Assembly (NCBI GenBank): GCA_013350335.1
Contig: CM023542.1
Span: 3,149,525-3,213,524, forward strand
Length of the DNA: 64,000 nucleotides
Source of the DNA: Chimonanthus salicifolius
Lineage: Eukaryota > Streptophyta > Magnoliopsida > Laurales > Calycanthaceae
Direction of reading: 5' to 3'
In this document: positions 11,554 through 22,108 of the stretch, piece after piece
How the letters are laid out: every line of letters begins with the position of its first letter
Position numbering within the stretch: the first letter of the stretch is position 1
Notes under the pieces: model-generated
Database searches by the model: none
What the model saw: only the letters and a program-made list of their open reading frames with translations
Told to the model about the DNA's origin: nothing
Position numbers and translations under genes: made by a program

Positions 11554-11837
11554 ATTCGGCCTGTCCGATATATCGGCTGATTAATTTCTCTCTCCTCTTT
11601 TTTTTTTGGGTAAATATTGGTATTTTTTTTATGAATTACAAAATATAAAAAAACCGAAAAGGAAACTGGTTTTTTCAAAAAAAAAAAATTGAAAACGTGT
11701 ATATCGGCCCGTATTGGTCTGATATCAAACCGATATATATCGCTGATATATAAGCCGATAAGTAGTTCGTACGGCCGATACAATATGCATTGGCTGATAT
11801 AGACCGGCACTAAAAAACTGATATCTGTACCCCATTA
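11554..11837. mobile_element. CGATAT-rich element with target duplication, module 1
   Basis: Begins ATTCGGCCTGTCCGATATAT and ends near CTGATATCTGTACCCCATTA. It is flanked by TCAAA at 11549-11553 and 11838-11842. Module 3 has the empty site with a single TCAAA (about 45838). The interior has long T and A tracts and no reading frame. This defines the family as mobile. Confidence 0.7.
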
Positions 11838-11842
11838 TCAAA

Positions 11843-12880
11843 TATTTGCTCATGTACATTTTTTTTACGTTTTATATTATTTTAATACTTTAAAGTTTAA
11901 ATATATCAAAATAGAAAGTAATAAAATGATAATCAATCTTATTGTATTTTTCTTACAAATTTCATTGTCTAAGATGTCTTTATATCTCTGGTTGCCTTGG
12001 TTGATATATAGTGTCAATGATGACATAAAAGATGACACCATATATGTTTCTTATTATTCCAATAAATGATAAATTTAAAAAGAACAACATGAAATTCAAT
12101 GGGACTAAGTTTGGCAAATTAGGTCGAAGAGTCCACCCAGCCAAAACCCAACAAGGCAGCAATTTTTAAAAACTTGTCAACTCAATCTAAATCTAAAATG
12201 GAAAAACAAAGTTTGAGTTTACATTCATAGACTTTGTTTAACAAAATGAGTTAACACAACTCATGGTCGATCAATCAAACTGATAGATCTTAGCAAATGA
12301 TTTGAACTCCATGAAAAATATGATTGAGAGTCTTAACTCCGTTAAAGACTACATTGACTTGATCTGACTCATTTAATAAATGTACAATTCAAAATGACTG
12401 AGTCAAAGGCTAAACTTGGACCCAACCAAATCACATGCATATGGAATTGCCCTCCTCCGCATATGTCTTACACACCTTGAAAGAGCAACACTTCACATAT
12501 AAATTTATATCCGCATACAGTGTCGGCCCTGAGATTTCAGGACACTAGACGAACTCTTGAGATGAGCCTTTTCGTTGATGTAATGATGTTTCAACCAATA
12601 GGAAGGGAGAGTGTGCCGGTGCAGTCGCTCTTAGCATCCCTCTTTTATTTTACATACTAAATAGGTGAACGGTAGGCCAGTTGGACTTTTTATTTTGGGT
12701 CTATTTTATTGGATTTAATTTCTAATTTTTTGAACCTATATAACAAAGGAGTTAACCCTTTACTTAAATAATTGTAACGACCTAAATTTTGCAAAATTAA
12801 CCCTTTACTTAAAAAAAAAAAAAGTTCTTAAGGGTTGGAAGTCCAATGTTCTAGTGTCGGACTCGTGCGGGGGTAGAAAC
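11843..12880. other. Spacer, no gene seen
   Basis: AT-rich DNA repeated in modules 2 and 3. Short reading frames here are not conserved as protein. Confidence 0.4.
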
Positions 12881-12884
12881 TTTT

Positions 12885-13216
12885 GCCGAATTTTCATATT
12901 GGCCGAGATTTTTTCTCTCTCCTCAAATTTTTTTTTTTTGAAAATCTCGATAGCTTTTATTTGAAAAAAATCATTTAAAAAAAATAAAAAATATTGTTTT
13001 AAAAAAAATTAAAAGATATAAATATCGGCTGAGATATCGACCAGACCCACAACAAATATTTGTTTTTTTTTTTTAAAAAAAAATCGACGGAGATCTCAGC
13101 CCTATCGGCCGATTTTTTTTTTTTTTTTTAACTAGCCGATACGTTACATATCGATTGAGATATCTCGGGCGTCCAAAACCCGAGACATCTCGACCGATAC
13201 GATACAGGTGAATAAG
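12885..13216. mobile_element. CGATAT-rich element (second copy, module 1)
   Basis: GCCGAATTTTCATATTGGCCGAG start, A/T tracts, then CCGAGACATCTCGACCGATA at the end. The matching copy in module 2 is at about 30165-30492. A shorter related piece lies at 13905-14011. Confidence 0.5.
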
Positions 13217-14183
13217 AGAGGGTGAGTGAACCTCCTTTTTTGTATCTTTAGTTATAGAGAAGGATAAATCATTTATAAGAGAGTAAACTAATTAAAAGAG
13301 TTTTCAACCATAAAAAGATAAAAAAGGATGATTATCTGTAAATTGGTGTGCACAATATTACTGCATAGACTTAAATATGGGGCTTATTAAATGGGATAAT
13401 GATGGATCTGTTCAAAAGGTTCAAAATTAAATATAAAATTCACCGAAAATCGCTTTTATTTATTCAATGAAATCACATTTTTTTAAGATGCAAAGTTCAA
13501 ATATTAAGAAATGATTTAAATTAATCAATTTTTGAAAAGCTTAAAAAATATGATATGATTGACTGAGTTATGGTGATTTAATAATCTCATACCTACTTGT
13601 ATGAACAATAAAGGACTATTTTGAACACCCAAGTATATAAAAGATAAAATACCGTACAAAGACAATCAAATATAAAATTTGTCAATTACGTTAAAGCCTT
13701 GACTGAGTTACAGAATGTCAAAAACAAGCTGAATTTTGAAAAGCTTGAGCTCAGTTGATCTTGACTTTTAATGACCGACTCTACATTGGATGAAATGTAA
13801 TGAGCCCGTTTCAAATATTACTTTCTCTATCTTAATTTAATTGCCTGATGTATATTTTGAAATTGCTCTAAAATAACAGTCTGATTGATAAAGTGTAAAA
13901 TATTTAGTTGTGCGACCGATATAATAAGTATCGGTCGATATTAAACTACTCTTAAAAAATGATATACATTGGCCGATACTTTTTGTATCGACCGATATCT
14001 GTACCCCTGTGTAGAACAATCTCCCTCCATTCCTAGTGCACATTTACACCACACAATTTTACTTTTTGTGGGATCCATCAAATTATGCCAATAATGCAAT
14101 TCTTATTCAGTAGGATTGGTGATCAAAGATTGCACTAGCTTTATTTTTTCAAGCAGCAGTCTCTCTAGTGTGGAAGCTCAACA

Positions 14184-14221
14184 ATGGGAAGCGGGACTGT
14201 TCTTTCTGCTGCAATTAGAAG
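14184..14221 (+). pseudogene. Orphan SDR first exon D
   Basis: Encodes MGSGTVLSAAIR plus AG of the next arginine codon and is followed by a good GTAAG donor, as in genes E and H. No second exon follows before the first exon of E at 17086. The intron-like sequence matches the E intron for about 370 bp and then stops. It may be a relic, or an alternative first exon that could splice to the exon 2 at 17907. Its leader region (14040-14183) is conserved with those of E and H. Confidence 0.6.
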
Positions 14222-14720
14222 GTAAGAAAATTGCTCAAAAGCTACCATTACAATTCTTTCCTAATCTTCTTCCTCTTACTGGTACCAGTATCTGCCAGAT
14301 ATTTTTAAATGGATTTCTTTTTATTTTCTCATTACCAGAGAATGTTTTCTTGGAAACTTGATTGATGACTCAGTCGGGAAGTGAATGGATGATGGATGGA
14401 GTAATCTATGCAAGATTGCAGATAAAGTGACTAGCATCACTGCATTTTTTTTTAAGAAATTCTATTTCTTTGCCCACGAAATAGAACTCATATTCTCAGA
14501 AGTATTCGTGCTGCATACTTTTAGAAAACACTTTCCAAGAAAATAGCTTTGTAGAATTTGTTTTCCAGTGGAATATTTCCAATAAAAATAAATCTAAAAT
14601 AAGCTCAGGGAGAAATTATACTATGTGAGACATGCAATTATCAATTAAATTGCTCCAAGCATCGCTGTACTAATTGAATTCCAACGTTCACTATGCTAAA
14701 ATGCAGTTTCATGCAACATA

Positions 14721-16540
14721 TTCATTTCGCCATTTTTTCAAACCAATAGACACGTACCCCATCTAATTTGATTCGTTCGAACGAATCCCCCTTATAAATT
14801 CATTGGTTCGAACGAATGAAATGGGTAAACAGTAACACAGGTTACTGTTCACCCATCTTTGAATGAATGAAATGGGTGAACAGTAACATGTTCACCCATC
14901 TGATTGAATGAATCAGTTTTTTTTTTTAAATTTCAAAGTTATTTTTTAAGTACTGTCTATTTTTAAAATTTCTCAAATTAAATATCTGGACTAATTATTA
15001 TAATCTGATAAAAACACTTTAAGACTTCAAGGTCTTTTGACACTCTTGAATATTTAAAACACAGTATTTTACAAATAAAGGTATCCCTAGGGTGTGTTGA
15101 AAACACATTTAGGAGTGTCAAAAGACCTTGAAGTCTTAAAGTATTTTTATCAGGTTATCGTAATTAGTCCGGATATTTAATTTGAGAAATTTTGGAGATA
15201 CACAGTGCTTAAAAAATAACTTTGAAATTTTGAAGGAGATTTTATTATTTAATACACTGTGCACATTATTTCTTAAGCACCGTGTATTTTCAAAATTTAT
15301 CAAATTAAATATCCGGACTAATTACGATAACATGATAAATATATTTTAAGACTTCAAGGTCTTTTGACACTCCTAAATGTGTTTTCAGCACACCCTAGGG
15401 ATACCCTTATTTGTAAAATACTGTGTTTTAAATATTTGGGAGTCTCAAAAGACCTTAAAGTTTTAAAGTATTTTTATCAGATTATAGTAATTAGTCTGGA
15501 TGTTTAATTTGAGAAATTTTAAAAATATATAGTATTTAAAAAATAACTTTAAAATCAAAAAAAAAAATTGATTCATTCGAATGAATCAGTTCATTAGAAT
15601 GAATCAGACTCATTCATTCGAATGAAGAATAAATCAGTTTTTTTTTTTAAATTTTAAATTTATTTTTTAAACACTCTATATTTTTAAAATTTCTCAAATT
15701 AAATATCCAGACTAATTACTATAATCTGATAAAAATACTTTAAAACTTCAAGGTCTTTTAACACTCCTAAATATTTAAAACACAATATTTTACAAATAAG
15801 GGTATCTATAGGGTGTACCGAAAACATATTTAGGAGTGTCAAAATACCTTGAAGTGTTAAAATATATTTATCAAGTTATCGTAATTAGTCCGGATATTTA
15901 ATTTGAGAAATTTTGAAAATACACGGTACTTAAAAAATAATGTGCATAGTGTATTAAATAATAAAATCTCCTTTAAAACTTCAAAGTTATTTTTTAAGCA
16001 CTGTGTATTTCCAAAATTTCTCAAATTGAATATCCGGACTAATTACGATAACCTGATAAAAATACTTTAACACTTTAAGGTCTTTTGACACTCCTAAATG
16101 TATTTTCGACACACCCTAGAGATACCTTTATTTGTAAAATACTGTATTTTACATATTTAGGAGTGTCAAAAGACCTTGAAGTCTTAAAGTATTTTTATCA
16201 AATTATAATAATTAGTTTGGATATTTAATTTGAGAAATTTTAAAAATACACAGTGATTAAAAAATAACTTTAAATTTTTTTTAAAAAAAATTGAAATTTA
16301 AAAAAAAATGATTCATTCAAAGGGTGAAGAGTAACCTGCGTTACTGTTCACCCATTCTAATCCATCGAAGATGGGTGAACAGTAACCTGCATTATTGTTA
16401 CTATTGTTACTGTTCACTTATTTCGTTCGTTCGAATCAATAGATTGAAATGAAAATGCAGAGGTAAAATGGTAAATAGCTACCTTATCCGAAAATAGGTG
16501 TGTAGATGTAGAAAATCTGAATTTGTAAACAGGGAGCCTG
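14721..16540. mobile_element. 1.8-kb array of four hairpins (compound foldback element)
   Basis: Absent from module 2, where the flanks join directly at about 31990 (...CAACATA / TTTACTTAGATC...). Inside, a block around AATATCCGGACTAATTACGATA occurs in alternating orientation near 14985, 15175, 15310, 15490, 15705, 15890, 16030 and 16215, which gives four stem-loops. The outer parts carry ATTCGAACGAAT modules and GGGTGAACAGTAAC/GTTACTGTTCACCC repeats. It is clearly related to the element at 4955. No coding capacity; no clear target duplication was found. Confidence 0.7.
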
Positions 16541-17085
16541 TTTACTTAGATCAAATACAGATTTTTTACTTTTCAATTTTTTAGTCTTTGTTATTTTTTA
16601 AAATTTTTGAAACAACATAAGATGGCAACATATTTTACTTAAATGAAAGATCAATGAAGAATTTTTATTAAATTATTTATTTATTTAATTTTAATAATAA
16701 AAATATTTCAAATTTTACAACGATACTTAATGGGAGCGGTATGCTTCCTGAGTGCAATTAATAATAAATTTATAATATAATATTTTAAAAAATATCGTTT
16801 AATTCATATGATGAATACTCAAGAACATGTACTATCATTGCGCTCTTTGCCAGAAAAGTCTTTCCCATCACCGGCGACGGCTGTGATTTGACAGACAAGA
16901 TTTTTATTGCGGAAAATGAAGGATGTACAGTCGTTGGGAACATATACACCACACAATTTTATTTTTAGTGGGATCCATCAAATTTTGCCAATAATGCAAT
17001 TCTTATTCAGTGAGAATGGTGAGCAGAGCCTGCACCAGCTTTATTTTTTAACAAGAAGCAGTCTCTGTAGTGTGGAAGCTCAACA

Positions 17086-18667
17086 ATGGGAAGCGGGACT
17101 GTTCTTTCTGCTCTAGCTAGAAGGTGAGAAAATTGCTCATATGCTACCATACAATTCTCTCCTAATCTTCTTCCTCTCATTGGAATTTTAAAATGGAATT
17201 ATTTTTATTTTCTCATTACCAGAAAATGTTTTCTTGGAAACTTGACTGATGACGCAGTTGGGAAGTGAATGGATGATTGATGGAGTAATCCATGCAAGAT
17301 TGCAGATAAAGTGAATAGCATCACTGCCTGCATTCTTGTTTTTATAAGAAATTCTATTTTTTTTGCCCATGAAATAGAACCCATATTCTCAGAAGAAGTG
17401 AGGATGCGTGTTGCATACTTTTAGAGAATTTTTTCCAAGAAAATAGCTTTGTAGAATTTGTTTTCCTGTGCAATATTTCCAAGAAAACTTTCTGTCTGTC
17501 AATGACAGAGCTATGATTAAAATGACCCAACTACGATAAGGTTAAAAAATTAGGCGCACTTTAAATTCGAGTCGGCTCTGGGCCTTTCATTATTGGGTTC
17601 CATAGTGACCAGCCTGTAGACTGTATGGCTTGGAGAAGATCAGGCCCGGTCAAAGCCAGAACTGTTAAACGTATCGATTGGGAGTAGCTTTTGCTGGGCC
17701 GAAAACATGAAAAAGGCGGCGGCCTGAATGAAAGGATAGAACTTGATTTGGACCAGATCCTGCTTGAGCCCTGCCCACCCCACCCCTACCTACCATTGAC
17801 ATTGACAGTCCTAAATCCATTGTAATCTGTTGCTCTTCATATTTTTTTCTGAATACATTGAACTTATAGTTGGAACACTTTAATTTCGGCATATTGTGTT
17901 ACAAAGACTACAAGGGAAAGTAGCACTGATTACTGGAGGAGCCAGTGGGATAGGTGCATCCACAGCCAGATTGTTCAGTGAGCATGGTGCCAAAGTCATC
18001 ATTGCCGACATAAATGATGAACTCGGCCAACGCGTCTGTGACGAATTTGGGCCGGACAAGGTTTCCTTTATCCATTGTGAAGTAACTGATGAAGCCCATG
18101 TCCGAAATGCCGTCGATGAGACCATCTCCAAGTATGGAAAGCTTGACATAATGTTCAACAATGCAGGCATCGCAGGGTCCACCGAACCAAGCATCATTGA
18201 GAGTGAGAAGACGGACTTTGAGAGGGTCCTCAGTGTCAATGTGACTGGTGTGTTCTTGGGCACCAAGCATGCAGCCCGAGTCATGATCCCAGCTCGTCGT
18301 GGTGCCATCATCAACACTTCTAGTATTTCCTCAGTGATCGGTGGGATCGTCTCTCTCCCATATACAGCCTCTAAACATGCAGCCGTCGAGCTCGGCCAAT
18401 TCGGTGTCCAAGTGAATTCAATCGGTCCTTATGTAGTTCCATCTCCTATGACTAGCTATGTATTTAAGATGGGAGGAGGAAGAGGTAGAAAAGCATGCTA
18501 GTCTCGTTAATATCTTAAAGGGAGTGTCTCTTAAGGCTGAAGACATTGCAGAAGCAGCTCTCTATTTAGGGAGTGAGGAGTCAAAATATGTTACTGGTCA
18601 CAACCTTATTGTAGATGGAGGCTTCACAATCACCAATCCAAGTCTTGAACCTGTCACTCCCTCCTAA
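17086..18667 (+). pseudogene. SDR gene E, frameshift plus internal deletion
   Basis: Exon 1 17086-17123 encodes MGSGTVLSALAR with a GTGAG donor; intron 17124-17906; exon 2 17907-18667 runs to TAA. Relative to gene A, 24 bases (eight codons, VVGLTKHA) are missing just after the YTASK active site. An extra G near 18470 (AAGATGGGAGG against AAGATGGAGG) then shifts the frame and gives a stop at 18499-18501. The eight missing residues belong to the helix that carries the catalytic Tyr/Lys, so even with the frame restored the fold would be damaged. This is the module 2 counterpart of gene A. The added G is in a G run, but the deletion is not easily a sequencing error. Confidence 0.85.
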
Positions 18668-18891
18668 TGCCAGTGATTTAACCTTCAATAAACTCTTTAA
18701 AATACCCCACCCATATTTAAAATATCCAAACCTTGGTGTATCCATTGTTTATAACTTTATATATAAATAACTTGTCAATGAAGTTTTTATTGTTAGTGAT
18801 TTGAAGTATTGAAAAATCACTATATCTGAGTTTATTGGAGTTTTCTTCTGTATTGATTATGGCAAATATTTTTTTTAACTATTAAGTATCA

Positions 18892-20090
18892 TTCAAAAAG
18901 AAGAGATCAACATCCCAAAAGTACAAGGGAACAAGCAGTTCAATGGCAACCAAGAAACTTGGCAGGCCCAACAAACAAAAAATCAAACAATTCCCATTTT
19001 AGCAGGGGATTGTCAACAGAAGTGCCATTGTTAACAGCAGCATAATACCCATTTTGATTGCCCCTGCTATTATTGTATACAGCGGCCAGGTAGTAGGAAT
19101 TACCAAAGGGGATTCTGTCAATAATAAGAAGAATGCAAGAATTCTGGGTTGGAGTTATGGATATGTCAGGTGACTTTGGATCAGCAAGTTTAGCAGGGGA
19201 AGGTTCCATGAAACAGAGAAATGATCACTAACTCTCTTAGTATCTTCATTGGATAGGAGGAAGAAGATCCGATTTCTAATATCAAAGAGAATGTTCTGAC
19301 CCAACTTGAAGTGATTACTCAGAGCAATATTGAACAACTGATTATTTCTTTCATTCCAAAGGTGCCAGAACAAACTGAGCTGAGCAGCAAGTTTCTCTAA
19401 GGGAATCTTTTTTGGAATAAAGAAGGTTGTTATAATCAGTCACAATATCAATAGAATGAGTTTGGTACCTGAATTTATCGAAAACAAGGTGCCAAATACT
19501 CAGATTGAAGTTACATTGGAGAAGGTGGCAATGGGATTCCTTGTCAATAGAACAGAGAACACTGTTATCATCTCCAATAAGACCCAGCTGATGAAGTAGA
19601 TGCTTGGTCCTAAGTGCAGAATTGAAGAAGAACCATGAGAAGATTGAATGACGATTTATGCAGGCAGGGGACCAAACATTGTGCATCAAGGCACGATCAA
19701 TAAGGTTAGAGAAACTGGATTTAACAGCAGAAGCAATTGAGGTGGTCTAATTTTCACTAGCAGTCTACAAAATTTAATAATCAGTATCAATGATAGGCAG
19801 AGCAATACCAGTGACCCTCTCCCAGATATTGAACAGGTTAGTAGAAGATCATATATTGGTCTGTTACCATACTTCTCCTTCAAGATGAATCCAGGCCTTA
19901 TCCATGGGTTTTTTGAACCATTTACAATGCTGTAAACAGTATGAATTTTTGCCTTATCTCTTACAGACAAAATGGATCTCCAAGTCCAAGAAGAGTTGTG
20001 CTTGAATTTGATGTTCCAAACATTTCTATTCTTCAGGTACTTTTGCTTCACCCAACCTACACCAGAGATTATCAAAACCCTAATATAAGT
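18892..20090 (-). mobile_element. Degenerate LINE fragment, module 2
   Basis: Same broken minus-strand reading frames as at 1775-2990, including SSWTWRSIL, the zinc-knuckle region and WHLWNERNN. It is followed at about 20085-20275 by ~190 bp present in modules 2 and 3 but missing in module 1. Confidence 0.75.
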
Positions 20091-20289
20091 GATTCCGCAA
20101 AAAATGCATCTCGTAGACATTGAATATATGGCCCACAAAAAATTACTTTGATTGAATGAATTAAACCACATTTTTAATCTCTCCAAAATATGTTCAATTT
20201 AAATGATGTTTTAATCATAAAAATTACCATTTTTTAGAAACATTACTTAATTAATTCAATTAAAACATTTTTTATTGGGTCATATATTC

Positions 20290-22020
20290 GAGAAAAGATC
20301 TTTCCAATAAATCCATTATCACCTCATTTTGTGAGTCCTATGCCCTAAGTGTGTCTTGATATATTGTAGACTAGTGAGTGGATGATCATCTCATTTCTAG
20401 TGACTGTCCACGTCTATTTCAATTCAATGGCCATATGTTCTTCTTTTTTTTCAAATAAAAAATTCATATATATATTTTTTTTGAATTAATGTGTGTGAAA
20501 TCATGGGAACCCCAGCGTAAAACCCTCACTGGTGATACTCACTGTCGTTAGGGCACACTAGGTGAAGTCATGAGGGATAAAATCTGACACCTCCCACTTT
20601 ATGAGATAGAAGATTACCGGTGGATTGTACCTGCACTCGTAATTTTAAAGTGTGTATATAAGAGGTTGTACTTTTCCTAAAATAGAAATGTCTACTTTCA
20701 ATGTAAGTCTAATACATTAATATTAGCCTTCTCTCTCTTGTGATTTTTATAAATTTCGATGAAATTCTCTTAAATTTTTTCTAAAGTTAATGTGGGTCAA
20801 CTCCATATTAATAAGATAAATACTTTGATGAAAATTAGGATGATGATTTAGTGTGGGTCTCATGCTAAAATGTGAATGGTGATATACATACAATAGTCAG
20901 TGTATATCATCATCTTGATTTCAAATTACAAGGTAACGTCTATGTTTCATTTTAAAGCATGTGTATATGAGGCTTGTACTTTTTCTGAAATAAAAATTCC
21001 CACTTTCAATGCGTCTAATACATTTACTCTTCCATTCTCTTTCTTAGGATCTTTTGCAATCTTTTACAATCTTTTGCAATCTTAATAGAATTATTTAAAA
21101 AAAAAAAATCTCCTACGTTTACTGTGGAAATCGAACTTTGATTAAAGAAAATGACAAAGTCTTTCCTCTTTCTTTTATAAACGAGGTCGATATTTCTCTC
21201 TTCTTTTGAGAAATCAATTTCTTACGAGGGAGATAAGAAAATTTATGAGAAAAAAAGAATAAGATTGTCCTCATCTAGTGAGACAACATTTTGTGAAAAT
21301 ATGATTTTTTAATATAACAATGTAAAGTGGGATATCTATGGACCGACACGATGCCAAAGTTTATGACAGGTATAGATAAAATAGATTGAATCTAAAGATA
21401 AATTTTCTTTTCAGACTAATTTCTTCAAAGAATTTGCCAAACAACCCACCTTATGGGAAGAGCTAGGTGTTGAATTCCTCTACGGAGGGTGCATAGTTTG
21501 TAGATAAGATAATTCAAGAGAACCTCTTTTATACAATCTATCATATATTTTTTAGATGAACAAAAGTCAACAATTTATAATAATTAGAATTTCAAAGTCC
21601 AAAATTATGTGCTAAAATGATCAAGTGGATGTCAAAATTTTCGACGCACTATTCTTTTCGCATTCTAAATATCTCAACCGAAAATGTATTTAATAAATAC
21701 TTTTTTTAAATATGGAGTCTTTAAATTTAAAAAAAAAAGAACAAAAATAGTAAAAACGACTTATGACAATATGATTAATAAGTGAATGACTTCCATGTAA
21801 ATATGCTAAATAATAATAAAAACTTTCATTACTTAGGACAAATTTCTCTTTTAATATAAATATTTCGTATTAGGTTTGTTGTTAATAAGCAATTAAGCTG
21901 TCATCTTTACGAAAAACTCAAGTGGGAATTAATTAATAAAAGCATGGGAGTCACCAACAAATAAAAAAGCTTATCTCATGGGAGTATTTTCTTGCAATTA
22001 ATAAAAGCTCCTCGACATTG
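20290..22020. other. AT-rich spacer upstream of SDR F, no gene seen
   Basis: Counterpart of 2991-4712. No supported coding or RNA feature. Confidence 0.4.
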
Positions 22021-22108
22021 TCCATAAATATATACAGAAGATCCAGCAAAGGTGAAGCCCAAAAGCCAGAAAGAGGAAGGAAAGAGTATGGAGAAGAAGA
22101 GCAAAACC

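Noticed and set aside
14116..14361. 81-codon frame over orphan exon D (and 31411-31626, 16907-17116)
   Set aside because: It is out of frame with the MGSGTVLSA exon and runs through the splice donor.
14760..16520. Possible CRISPR-like array (regular ATTCGAAC repeats)
   Set aside because: Repeats are inverted and irregular, with no unique spacers; this is plant foldback DNA.
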